In this document: piece after piece, positions 1 through 7,671 of the stretch | Layout: each line of letters starts with the position of its first letter | Numbering within the stretch: position 1 is the stretch's first letter | DNA from: Streptomyces sp. NRRL S-337 | GTDB taxonomy: Bacteria > Actinomycetota > Actinomycetes > Streptomycetales > Streptomycetaceae | Length of the DNA: 21,448 nt | Assembly (NCBI RefSeq): GCF_000720175.1 | Contig: NZ_JOIX01000133.1 | Location: 1 to 21,448 of the forward strand | Direction: 5' to 3' | The notes under the pieces: generated by a model | Told to the model about the DNA's origin: nothing | Seen by the model: the letters and a program-made list of their open reading frames with translations, nothing else | Databases searched by the model: none | Translations under genes and position numbers: made by a program

Positions 1-41
1 TCCTCCGCCGTCGCCGCGATGAAAGACACGCTCACGCCCAT
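1..41 (-). CDS. 5' end of a gene leaving the left edge (DUF1877-like start?)
   Basis: Only 13 codons are in the window. The minus strand reads MGVSVSFIAATAEE from an ATG whose first base is at 41. A strong ribosome-binding site, AAGGGGGG at 58-51, lies nine bases upstream. The opening residues resemble the N-terminus of DUF1877-type proteins, but a match this short is weak, so the family is only a suggestion. The start itself is well supported by the ribosome-binding site. Confidence 0.45.
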   Translation of the reverse strand, partial: MGVSVSFIAATAE

Positions 42-161
42 GACAGGCAACCCCCCTTGCCGTACCGCATGTTCGACTCGTTGACCGAACGACGACGACG
101 AGCTTTCCACACGGCACCGACAAGGGGGCCGGCGTCCCGCGGCACGGTGGCCGATCGGCGG

Positions 162-383
162 TTACTCAGCCGGAGGGGAATCCCGCAGGGCCTTTGCCGT
201 GGCACGGGGGTCGTAGCCCTCCGGCACGCCCTCGACCAAGATGATGTCGCCTTTGATGTGCCGCGAACGCAGCGGTGCGATCTCCTGGTAGGCGGGCGGG
301 TCCCACTGGGCGCGTGACTCGTCGATCCCCGGGAAACGGATCACCACGACGTGACCGGGCCAGCTGCCCTCCTTCACCTCGTG
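162..383 (-). pseudogene. C-terminal half of a DUF1330 protein
   Basis: The minus strand carries about 73 residues, from HEVKEGSWPGHVVVIRF to a TAA stop at 164-162, that match the second half of DUF1330 proteins. These are small dimeric alpha/beta-barrel proteins of about 95 residues with no firm function. Landmarks are the VVVIRFPG strand, PPAYQEIAPLR and GDIILVEGVPEGYD. The first 40-45 residues, including the normal start, are absent. The open frame only continues upstream as the antisense of the propeller gene, and no ribosome-binding site or start is seen at the junction. I infer a truncated, non-functional remnant. Confidence 0.6.
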
Positions 384-409
384 CTGTTCGGGGGCGGGAG
401 GAGCCAGGG

Positions 410-1465
410 TCAGGACGGACGCGGGATGTAGGCCATGCCGTGGGCGCCGGGTTCGCCGCGTTTGGCGATGTCCAGCCGGGCCAGGTCCGTCAGGGTCTCC
501 AGGTCGACGAGGTGGACGGTGGACGAGGCGGCGCAGGCCACGTAGGCGATGCGGCCGTCGGGCGAGGAGGTGAGGGTCAGCGGGAAGACGCCCACTTCGA
601 GCTCGCCCAGTTGCTGGTGGGTGTCTGCGGAGAACACCTTGAGGCGACCGGGCGCGGGGCGGCCGAGCGGGGACGCCGGGTCGGGTTGCACCCGCAGCTC
701 GCCCACGAGCAGCTTGCCCGTCGATGTCAGGTGCACCGGCATGACGACGTCCTGGGTCGGGAGGGTGTCGACGACGGTGGCCGTCCGGGCGTCGATGACC
801 CGGATGCCGGTGGCCGGCCGTTCGTCGGCGGGGGCGAAGAGCGAACCGGCGTAGGGCGAGGCGACGTAGACGCGTGTGCCATTGGCGGAGACGGCGATTC
901 CCTCGCTGCCCGGCACCTCGACCTGCGCGGTGAGGGTTCCCCGTTCGAGGTCGACGACCGACACGAACGGCGCCTCCTTGTTGGTGGCGTACCCCCTCCT
1001 GCCGGCCGGGTCGATGACGAACCAGTGCGGCCCCGGCGCGTCCATGTCGATCCTGCCCAGGGGCTTCCGGGACTCCGTGTCGATCACCACGATGCCGCCG
1101 GGCCGGTCCGTCGAGCCTTCCACACTGACGTAGAGACGCTGACGCACCGGGTCCAGCGCCAGCCCGTGCGGCGCGTGTTCCGGGGCGAGGTCGATGACCT
1201 CGACGATGCGGCGGGTGTCGGGATCGATGACGGTCACTTCGGTGCGTCGGCCGCTGTTCGCGTGGTAGTAGCCCGAGTGATAGGTCGAGGTGCACCACAG
1301 CAGTCGCTGTGTCGGGTCGAAGCACAACTCATGGGGCTCCGCGATGACGTCGACCGTACCGAGATGCCGGTCGGAGGCGGCGTCGAAGAACGAGACCGTC
1401 GGACCGCTCTGACTTACCACGGCCAGAACGTCGCCTTCCCGGCCGGTGCGAGGGGAGTGCTGCAC
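410..1465 (-). CDS. YncE-like (YVTN-type) beta-propeller protein
   Basis: A 351-residue protein made almost wholly of propeller blades of the YVTN/YncE type. Repeated cores such as RLYVSVEGS, GTRVYVASPYAGS and GRIAYVACAASS alternate with VVDLE, VIDT and VIDPDTR strands. No signal peptide or membrane segment is visible, so it is probably cytoplasmic, unlike periplasmic YncE. Such propellers bind small ligands, nucleic acid or partner proteins; some are lactonase-like, but no catalytic residues can be assigned here. The start is GTG at 1465-1463 with GAGGAGC at 1477-1471 as ribosome-binding site. It diverges from the LysR gene 190 bases away, the classic layout of a LysR regulator and its target. 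The blade fold is firm; ligand and role are unknown. Confidence 0.8.
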   Translation of the reverse strand: MQHSPRTGREGDVLAVVSQSGPTVSFFDAASDRHLGTVDVIAEPHELCFDPTQRLLWCTSTYHSGYYHANSGRRTEVTVIDPDTRRIVEVIDLAPEHAPHGLALDPVRQRLYVSVEGSTDRPGGIVVIDTESRKPLGRIDMDAPGPHWFVIDPAGRRGYATNKEAPFVSVVDLERGTLTAQVEVPGSEGIAVSANGTRVYVASPYAGSLFAPADERPATGIRVIDARTATVVDTLPTQDVVMPVHLTSTGKLLVGELRVQPDPASPLGRPAPGRLKVFSADTHQQLGELEVGVFPLTLTSSPDGRIAYVACAASSTVHLVDLETLTDLARLDIAKRGEPGAHGMAYIPRPS

Positions 1466-1655
1466 AGAGGGCTCCTCAAAGGGTTGGTAGGACTCAAAAA
1501 AGGCAGGGTGAAGTCCGCAGGGGGTGGGTGGGAGTCACGCGACTTCCGGCTTCGCGGACACCTCCACTCTCGGTCCGCGAGGTTTCCGCGGCAATGCAAA
1601 GATGGGCAGCGACTAGTTGCACCAGCCGTAAAAGTGCAGTTCATGGGCGGTATCA
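1466..1655. promoter_or_regulatory. Divergent promoter region between propeller and LysR genes
   Basis: This 190-base intergenic region must hold both promoters. It contains an interrupted inverted repeat, TGCAA (1595-1599) and TTGCA (1617-1621), with 17 bases between arms, and a further TGCA at 1635-1638. LysR proteins usually bind interrupted dyads of the T-N11-A kind between themselves and the target, so these are plausible operator parts. The arm spacing is not canonical and no clear -10/-35 pair was recognised. The operator is inference. Confidence 0.35.
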
Positions 1656-2576
1656 ATGGATCTCAACCTGCTGAGAGCACTGGACGCTCTGCTCCAGGAG
1701 AACAGCGTGACCCGCGCCGCGGAACGGCTCGGCACGTCGCCCGCGGCGGCCAGCCGCACCCTGGCCCGGCTCCGCCGTGCCGTCGGTGACCCCCTGTTGG
1801 TCCGCGCCGGCCAGGGAATGGTCCCGACCCCGCGCGCCGTGGAACTCCGGGAGGAGGTAGGCGCGTTGCTGCGCGGCTTCGACGATGTCCTGCGGCCGGG
1901 AGCCGGCTTCGATCCGGTGCATCTTCAGCGCACGTTCACCGTGCAGACCACCGACCTGCTCCTGGTGCGGCTGGCCGGGACCTTGACCGACCGGATCAAG
2001 GCGGAGGCCCCGCACGTGGACGTGGTCTTCCTGCCGGAGGCGTTGGAGGGCGGCCCGGCATTGCGGCAGGGCCGGGTGGACGTCGAGTTGGGCGTCCTGG
2101 GACACCTGGACCCGGAGATCCGCACCCGACGGCTCACCCAGCTGACGCTGGTCGGCGTCGCCCGCAGCGGTCATCCGCTCTTCGACCGGCGGATCGACGC
2201 CCGCCGTTTCGCCGCGGCCGACCACATCGGCATCTCCCGGCTCGGCAAGCGCCTCGGGCCCATCGACCGGGCGCTCGCCGAACTGGGACTGCGGCGCCGG
2301 CTGGCGGCCGTGGTGCCCAGTCATACGAGCGCGTTGATGCTGGCCCGGGACAGCGACCTCGTGGCGCTCACCCTGGCCGACTGGCTCCCCGGCACCCTCT
2401 CCGCCCTGGGCCTGCGCACCTTCCCCATCCCCCTGGACCTGGCACCCCTCGACCTGGGAATGGCCTGGCACCCCCGCAACGGGGCCGATCCCGGGCACCG
2501 CTGGTTCCGTGACCACTTGGCGGCGGCGGTCCTGGCCCCGTCCGGGGCGGGGGACGACAGCTCTCGGGGAGCATGA
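1656..2576 (+). CDS. LysR-family transcriptional regulator
   Basis: The 306-residue length is normal for the family. Residues 1-62 form the winged helix-turn-helix, with LLRALDALLQENSVTRAAER as the opening helix, TSPAAASRTLARLR as the recognition region and DPLLVRAGQGMVPTPRA as the wing. Residues of about 88-295 form the periplasmic-binding-like effector domain, starting QRTFTVQTTDLLL. The sequence is closest in feel to the NodD/PA2220-type group. The start is ATG at 1656 with a weak GGGCGG upstream. Its divergence from the beta-propeller gene suggests it controls that gene and itself. The effector cannot be told from sequence. Confidence 0.9.
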   Translation: MDLNLLRALDALLQENSVTRAAERLGTSPAAASRTLARLRRAVGDPLLVRAGQGMVPTPRAVELREEVGALLRGFDDVLRPGAGFDPVHLQRTFTVQTTDLLLVRLAGTLTDRIKAEAPHVDVVFLPEALEGGPALRQGRVDVELGVLGHLDPEIRTRRLTQLTLVGVARSGHPLFDRRIDARRFAAADHIGISRLGKRLGPIDRALAELGLRRRLAAVVPSHTSALMLARDSDLVALTLADWLPGTLSALGLRTFPIPLDLAPLDLGMAWHPRNGADPGHRWFRDHLAAAVLAPSGAGDDSSRGA

Positions 2577-3113
2577 TCGTGCCGCGGCGGGGGCTCGTGC
2601 TCCAGGGCCGGGGCCGGCTCTCGGCGCTTAGTACTCCAGCAGCGGTTCGTGTTTTCAGGCGTGCATTGCGCGGACGTGACAGGCACCCGCCGAAGCCCGG
2701 CCACCGGCCGGGACCGGCACCGTGTCCTGCCCTCTCCGCGCGCCACCGGTGTGGTGCGCCCACCCTGAAAGACCCCAGCTTCGATGATCACCTCTTCCCG
2801 TCTCATTGCGCGCCGCCGCGCGATCGCCGCGACCGGTGCCGCAGCGGCTCTCGCACTGACCCTGGCCGCCTGCGGCTCCTCCAGCGACTCAACCGCGCGG
2901 TGATGTCGGTGCGCGCCTTGCACAGCGACGCGGCGAGATGAGCCGCACCCAAAGGTCATCTCGCGTGAGGCAGCTCTTTCGCGCAGATACCGGGACATGG
3001 CATCACGCTTCACCCTACGCTTGGGGCTGCCGCGGAGCGCTTGCGCCGCGTAGTGGGCGGGCGTCTGCACTCTGGTTCAGTGCGACGCCGAGAAGACCAG
3101 GGGGCCACGGCCA
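2577..3113. other. Gap of 537 bases with a lipoprotein stub
   Basis: No intact gene. The only clear coding trace is the lipoprotein signal-peptide stub at 2784-2903. The rest reads as frame-broken high-GC sequence on both strands. The right end supplies the ribosome-binding site AGGGGG (3099-3104) for the EACC1 gene and presumably its promoter, which I could not place. Confidence 0.5.
2784..2903 (+). pseudogene. Lipoprotein gene cut off after its signal peptide
   Basis: ATG at 2784 opens a 39-residue frame that is a near-perfect lipoprotein export signal. It has the basic n-region RLIARRRA, a hydrophobic stretch ATGAAAALALTLAA, then the lipobox LAAC with the lipidated Cys at about residue 30, then GSSSDST. 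A TGA at 2901-2903 ends it just after the Ser-rich linker, where the mature domain should begin. The 5' end of a secreted lipoprotein (perhaps a transporter binding protein) was left after loss of the rest. A tiny functional lipopeptide is possible but less likely. Confidence 0.6.
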
Positions 3114-3584
3114 ATGGAACTGCGGGTCAGGGTGGCGCACGCCGAAGTTCCGGGCGACCCTGCTAACTGGACAGGGGCGTTCGCGGACTGGCTTGTCGAG
3201 GACCGTCGGCTCGGTCGGCACGCCGATATCCGTCGGGGCCGTTCGTCGCCGAGTGACGGGAGGATGTCGGCAGACCTCGTGAGCTGGATCAGTCTGGCTG
3301 TCGCCTCTGGCTCGTTAGCCACCGATTTGATCACGGTCTACGGACACTTCCGCGCCTCGCTGCCTCGTCGGGTGGGGTCAGCCGCGCGACTGATCGTGGA
3401 GCACGGCGAGAGCCGCATCATCATCGAGGAAGGCACGGCGGAGGATGCCGCCAGGGTCATGCGGGCGTTGAACGCCGCGCAGGCAGAAGACGAGGAGACC
3501 TCCCACATTCCGTCAGCGCCACCGGTCGTACCGCCAGCAGCGAACGCGCCCCAGGGAGGGGAAACAGGCGGTGGCGCTGCCTGA
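3114..3584 (+). CDS. EACC1-type protein, partner of the caspase
   Basis: The 156 residues match the effector-associated constant component 1 (EACC1) pattern. An N-terminal strand ELRVRV is followed by the helix ADWLVEDRRL and a second strand HADIRRG, then a moderately hydrophobic helix at about 55-76 (VSWISLAVASGSLATDLITV), then paired strands ARLIVEH and SRIIIEEGT, and a Pro-rich tail. EACC1 proteins are known as constant small partners encoded beside caspase or trypsin-like effectors in actinobacterial conflict systems, where they are thought to link sensing to the effector. ATG at 3114 has AGGGGG nine bases upstream. The end overlaps the caspase gene by 14 bases, so the two are almost certainly co-translated. 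Family assignment is by pattern, not by search. Confidence 0.7.
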   Translation: MELRVRVAHAEVPGDPANWTGAFADWLVEDRRLGRHADIRRGRSSPSDGRMSADLVSWISLAVASGSLATDLITVYGHFRASLPRRVGSAARLIVEHGESRIIIEEGTAEDAARVMRALNAAQAEDEETSHIPSAPPVVPPAANAPQGGETGGGAA

Positions 3585-5724
3585 TCCACGAGCCAGCCGC
3601 GCCGTACTTATCGGTGTGCACGACTATCGGCAGCTGGATCCCCTGCCGGGTGTGCAACTCGGGGCCCGCAGGCTGGCGCAGCTGTTACGCGATCCCCGGG
3701 TCTGGGGCCTGCCCCGCCGCAACGTCACCCTTCTCCACGCGCAGGCATCCGCCAACGAGTTACTCGAAGCAGTCCGGGACGCTGGCGAGGCCGCGACCGA
3801 CACCCTCATCGTTTACTTCGCCGGGCACGGACTGCGTGACCGAGGCGCCGAACAGTTGTACCTGGCGTTGGCAGACGCCGACGATGAGCACCTTGAGATC
3901 GGGACCCTGGAGTATCCGTCACTGCGCCGCGTGATCACCGGCGCTGGACGCCGTGCCAGCCGCCGCATCACGGTGCTGGACTGCTGCTATAGCGGTCTTG
4001 CGATCAGCATGGGGGGCGACGTCTCCGTCGTGGACCGTCCCAGTCTGGCGCGGTTATTGGACGAGCAAGAGGACGAAGACGATGACGTAGGCGATCAGGG
4101 CGACTACGGCAGTTGTGTGCTGACCTCCGCGGCCCGAACGGAACCGTCCTTCACGCCGCCCGGCAGGTACCCGGACTTCACGGGCGAGCTGATCCACGTT
4201 CTGGAACAGGGCATCCACGGAGCGGGGCCCACGCTCAGCATCGACGACATCTGGCGGCGCGTACGCCTCCGGCTCCATCGGCGCGGCCGGCCCTTGCCCC
4301 AACAGTTCGGCCACAACGCGGCGGCCACACGGGCATGGGTCCGCAACCGAGCCCATCACCCGCCGGGCCCTGAACCGACTACGAAGCCCGCTGCCCCACC
4401 CGTGGCCACGACTTCGGCTCCGCCAGCGGCCGAGCGCCCCAGCCAGGCCCCGGCCAGGTCTTGGACGCCGGAACCGCGGCACCCGGAGAGCCCCGGCCAG
4501 GGGCAGTCGCGGGAAGTCGCCCCAGCCACAGCCGACCGCGGGAACCCGAAACGGCCCGCCTCGACCACCGCTTGGCCACGCCCGGGCCGGCGTTCCGGCA
4601 ATGCAAGCCCTCGGCCGATCCTCCGACGACGCACCTTCGTTATGGTCGGCGCCGTCATCACCGCCCTGGGCGGCATGTCTGCTGGAATCCTGGCCACCCG
4701 GGACGAGTCCAGGGGCGACGACGATCCTACGGACATGAGTGGTCCCGAAACCACCAGCCAGACACCAACCAGCCCTCAACCCACGCCAAGCACCCGCTCC
4801 GCCCCCGAAGTCCAAGCCTTCGATGCACTCACCGGCCATCCCGATACAGTCTCGTCAGTGGCGTTCAGCCCGGACGGCAAACTCCTCGCCACCAGCAGCA
4901 GGGACACACTACGACTATGGCACGTGGGCACTCGCGAGCAGTTCGGCAAGCCACTCACCGACCCCACCGGCGTAATCAGTTCAGTGGCGTTCAGCCCGGA
5001 CGGCGAGCTAATTGCCAGTAGCAGCTTCGGGCAAGTAGTGCAGTTGTGGGATGTAAGCACCCGTACACAGGGCAAGCCGCTCATTGGCTATGCGGAAGCC
5101 GTCTTATCAGTGGCGTTCAGCCCGGATGGCAAACTCCTCGCCACCAGCAGCGCGAAGGGCGAGGCGAGTGCATCCGCATACGCAGCCTCCATATGGGATG
5201 TGGCCACACGCAAGCAACTGGGCAAGCCCCTCACCGGCCACGCCCTCTTCGTCTGGTCGGTGGCTTTCAGCCCGAACGGCAAAGTCCTCGCCACGGGAAG
5301 CAACGATAAAACAGTGCTGCTGTGGGACGTGACCACCCACAATCAGCTGGGCAAGCCCCTCACGGGCCACGTCGGCGCCGTCTCGTCGGTGGTATTCAGC
5401 CCGGATGGCAAAGTCCTTGCCACCAGCAGCTGGGATGGCACGGCCCGGCTGTGGGATGTGACCACTCATAAACGGTTGGGCAAGCCCCTCACCGGTCACA
5501 CCGGCTCCGTCTTGTCGGTGGCGTTCAGTCCGGATGGCAAAGTCCTCGCCACGGGAGGCAAGGATAAAACAGTGCTGCTGTGGGATGTGACCACTCATAA
5601 ACAGTTGGGCAAGCCCCTCACCGGTCACACCGGCTCCGTCTTGTCGGTGGCGTTCAGCCCGGATGGCAAACTCCTCGCCACCAGCAGCGCGGATCGCACG
5701 GTGCGGCTGTGGCAGCTGGAATAG
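3571..5724 (+). CDS. Caspase-like protease with TM helix and WD40 propeller
   Basis: A 717-residue protein. Residues 9-215 are a C14 caspase-fold protease, with catalytic His86 in YFAGHG and Cys139 in LDCCYSG; the strand AVLIGVHDY is at 11-19. An acidic insert (EQEDEDDDVGDQ) lies at 165-177 and a Pro-rich linker at about 262-345. One transmembrane helix is at about 355-375 after RRR, which orients the protease inside the cell. Residues 416-717 hold seven WD40 repeats with a regular SVAFSPDGK(L/V)LATSS core, presumably one closed propeller. The start is GTG at 3571 with GGGAGGGG upstream. Caspase-WD40 proteins act as regulated proteases in host suicide or signalling; here EACC1 is the likely regulator. 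Both catalytic residues are present and the frame is clean. Confidence 0.9.
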   Translation: MALPDPRASRAVLIGVHDYRQLDPLPGVQLGARRLAQLLRDPRVWGLPRRNVTLLHAQASANELLEAVRDAGEAATDTLIVYFAGHGLRDRGAEQLYLALADADDEHLEIGTLEYPSLRRVITGAGRRASRRITVLDCCYSGLAISMGGDVSVVDRPSLARLLDEQEDEDDDVGDQGDYGSCVLTSAARTEPSFTPPGRYPDFTGELIHVLEQGIHGAGPTLSIDDIWRRVRLRLHRRGRPLPQQFGHNAAATRAWVRNRAHHPPGPEPTTKPAAPPVATTSAPPAAERPSQAPARSWTPEPRHPESPGQGQSREVAPATADRGNPKRPASTTAWPRPGRRSGNASPRPILRRRTFVMVGAVITALGGMSAGILATRDESRGDDDPTDMSGPETTSQTPTSPQPTPSTRSAPEVQAFDALTGHPDTVSSVAFSPDGKLLATSSRDTLRLWHVGTREQFGKPLTDPTGVISSVAFSPDGELIASSSFGQVVQLWDVSTRTQGKPLIGYAEAVLSVAFSPDGKLLATSSAKGEASASAYAASIWDVATRKQLGKPLTGHALFVWSVAFSPNGKVLATGSNDKTVLLWDVTTHNQLGKPLTGHVGAVSSVVFSPDGKVLATSSWDGTARLWDVTTHKRLGKPLTGHTGSVLSVAFSPDGKVLATGGKDKTVLLWDVTTHKQLGKPLTGHTGSVLSVAFSPDGKLLATSSADRTVRLWQLE
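5461..5718 (+). repeat. Tandem 129-base units encoding WD40 repeats 6 and 7
   Basis: Two adjacent 129-base units, at 5461-5589 and 5590-5718, encode 43-residue WD40 blades. Their first 92 or so bases differ at only about four positions, showing a recent duplication or gene conversion. The last part of unit 6 is instead nearly identical to unit 4 (the stretch coding DKTVLLWDV, near 5306 and 5564). The propeller is thus being shuffled blade by blade. Confidence 0.75.
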
Positions 5725-5784
5725 CACTCTTCCTCGCCTCACATACGAGTTGGTGCGTGATAGATGGTGAGGCCGTGGCGGGGT

Positions 5785-6377
5785 GGCGACCAGGGTGGCG
5801 CCGATACCGCGGAGCGCGGGCAGGATGTCGATTTCGACGTGGCGCTCCCACAGCGAGTACTCGGTCTGGACGGCGCTGATCGGATGGATGGCGTGGGCCC
5901 GGCGGAGGGCGGCGGCCGAGACTTCGGACAGGCCGATGTGGCCCACCTTTCCCTGGGCGACCAGTTCGGCCAGTGCGCCGACGGACTCCTCGACGGGGAC
6001 GGCTGGGTCGATGCGGGCGAGGTAGTACAGGTCGATGTGATCGGTACGGAGCCGACGCAGGGACGCTTCGCAGGCACGCGGCAGATCGTTGGGCGAGCCG
6101 GCGGGGACCGGGCCGTCGGCGGTGCGACGGACGCCGGTCTTGGTGGCCAGCACGGCGCGGTCGCGGTGTGGTGCGAGGGTCTGGCCGAGGAGTTCCTCGT
6201 TTGCTCCGTCGCCGTAGAAGTCGCCGGTGTCGAACATGGTGACGCCCGAATCGAGGGCCTCCAGCAGGGTGGCCGCGGCCTCGTGCGGGTCAGTGGGGCC
6301 GTACGTGCCGGTCATGCTCATGCAGCCGAGGCCCAGTCGGGAGACTGCTGGGCCGTCGGTCCAAGGGTGGAGTGCAT
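5785..6377 (-). pseudogene. Aldo/keto reductase, frameshifted at 5' end and cut at 3' end
   Basis: The minus strand encodes the first 180 or so residues of an aldo/keto reductase (normally about 320-330), an NADPH-dependent carbonyl reductase with a TIM barrel. Visible are LGLGCMSMTGTYG, the catalytic-Tyr motif FDTGDFYGDG, the Lys motif ATKTG, and AVQTEYSLWERHVE. The position of the usual catalytic His (LYYLHR) is Ala (LYYLARIDP). The natural start is ATG at 6377 after GGAGGAAC; it reads MHSTLG and then loses frame by one base near 6358 before TDGPAVSRLGLG. After IGATLVA, near 5785, similarity stops, about 60 bases short of the caspase gene, which is convergent. A ten-base gap to the hydrolase suggests a former operon. 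Confidence 0.75.
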
Positions 6378-6387
6378 CGTTCCTCCG

Positions 6388-6893
6388 TCACTTTTCCAGG
6401 GCCGCGCGGAGGAACGCGAGGATCTCCGCCTGGGCGGCCTCGGCCTGTGGTTCCACGCCGGGCAGGGTGAGGAACGCGTGTCGCGCTCCCCGGCATTCGG
6501 TGAGCCGCACGGAGGTCCCGGCCGCCTGCAGTCGCTCGGCGTAGCGGCGGCCGTAGTCGGCGAGCGCATCCTGGGTGGGCACCACCACGAGCGCCGGGGC
6601 GAGCCCGCTCAGGTCGTCCGCGTACAGCGGCGAGACTGCGCCGGCGTCGGCTCCCGGCGGGACGGCGAGCCGCTGGATGAGCTGCAGTTGCGGCAGGGCC
6701 CGGGTCGGGTTGTACGCGTACTCGGCGATCGAGGGGTGGTCGAACATCGTCTCGGTCACGTCGACCGCGGGGTTGACCAGCACCTGCGCCTTGAGCTCCA
6801 GGCCGGCCTCCCTGGCCCGGATGGCCGTCAGCGCGCTGATCAGCGCGCCGCAGCTCTCACCGAAGACGGCCGCGCGCGCCGGGTCGACGCCTC
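6388..6893 (-). pseudogene. Alpha/beta hydrolase (fold-3 type), N-terminus missing
   Basis: The minus strand carries the last two thirds of an HSL/abhydrolase_3-type esterase. It keeps the nucleophile elbow GESCG (coded near 6855), the Asp motif VVVPTQDALADYG and the His in RGARHAF, so the catalytic triad survives, but the N-terminal part with the oxyanion-hole HGGG motif is gone. An ATG at 6783 would give a 131-residue product without the nucleophile. The coding match stops at about 6893, exactly where a plus-strand fragment of another hydrolase begins. It ends at a TGA (6390-6388) that runs into the ribosome-binding site of the aldo/keto reductase, so the two were likely one operon. Confidence 0.7.
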
Positions 6894-7172
6894 ACTTTCT
6901 GGGTGGGGCCTACGCGCGCCACTACGCCAGGTGTTTCCCTGACGAGGTGGCCGGCCTGCTCCTGCTCGACTCCTTCTACGAGGACATGGCGGCCCGCGTT
7001 TCCCAGCAGGTACGGGAAAAGCTCGACGAGATGCTGGATCAGAGGGGGAGCCAAGAGTCGGCCGAGCCCTCGCCGGAACAGCTGGAAGGCGCCCCCTCCA
7101 CGCCGAGCTGGCAGCAGTACCTGCCTGCCGCCACCCTGTGCCTGACTCCGTACGCCACCCTCCGTCACTGTT
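6891..7172 (+). pseudogene. Fragment of a second alpha/beta hydrolase
   Basis: The plus strand reads HFLGGAYARHYARCFPDEVA followed by GLLLLDSFYED. This is the segment after the nucleophile elbow of abhydrolase_1 enzymes (usually GHSLGG). The nucleophile Ser codon position reads Phe at the junction, and both the front of the gene and its C-terminal part are missing. Similarity fades after about YLPAATL (7130). The piece is open in frame through to the downstream SseB-BTAD gene, but that is an accident of GC bias. I infer an internal gene fragment placed by recombination. Confidence 0.6.
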
Positions 7173-7671
7173 TTGCGGAACAGCAACCGGCTCCGTGTCG
7201 ACGTCGACAGCATCAGCCACCAGCTGGTGTGGCGCGAAGACCACGAGCCGCTGTACCGCAACGACAACCGCAATCCCGACGAGATCTTCGACCAGGGATT
7301 CCATCCACGCGACCCGTCCAACGCAGACCTTCATGGCTATGTGGAGGGCAACCAGGCGTCGGCCTTTGTGGGCACCACCAAGGATGCCGATGCCAACTGG
7401 CTGACCAAATACCGCTACGAGGTGGATGCTCCCGGCGGCATCGACGTCAACCAGACCTTGCCGCACAACAAGTACCGATGAGGAGGAGATCGCCTTCGCC
7501 GGGGGAATTGACCGCAAGCACATCAAGGGGGCCTGGGAGATCCTCCCCGACGGAACCAAGGGAGAATGGATGCCGAACCCCCACTACGAGCCTCATATCC
7601 CCAAACAGCCCGTCGCTCCCGCCCCTGAATCACCGCCCCCAAGTCAACTGCCCGAAGGATGGACCCGATGA
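7173..7671 (+). pseudogene. Scabin/pierisin-like ADP-ribosyltransferase toxin domain, frameshifted
   Basis: A toxin domain of the R-S-E ADP-ribosyltransferase class; scabin and pierisin modify guanine in DNA. Counting from a TTG at 7173: WREDHEPLYRNDNR carries the NAD-binding Arg29, then IFDQGFHPRD, then the STS-like strand ASAFVGTT (62-69), then YEVDAPGGIDVN. A TGA at 7479-7481 stops this frame. The protein clearly continues in another frame as TDEEEIAFAGGI, with the expected (E/Q)xE catalytic Glu, and KHIKGAWEI, to a TGA at 7669-7671. No signal peptide or secretion domain precedes it: the upstream DNA is a hydrolase fragment. I infer an orphaned C-terminal toxin piece of a larger secreted protein, inactivated by a frameshift at about 7470-7480. 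A sequencing error at the shift is the alternative. Confidence 0.65.

Noticed and set aside
162..1325. Long minus-strand frame of 387 codons
   Set aside because: Only its last 73 codons resemble a real protein (DUF1330). The rest is Arg/Pro/His-rich antiphase of the beta-propeller gene.
275..1789. 504-codon plus frame across the propeller gene
   Set aside because: Gly/Arg/Asp-rich antisense of the propeller gene; crosses the divergent promoter region.
5107..6321. 404-codon minus frame joining the aldo/keto reductase to a repetitive tail
   Set aside because: The tail (repeats of FAIRAERHRQDGAGVTGEGL) is just the antisense of the WD40 repeats.
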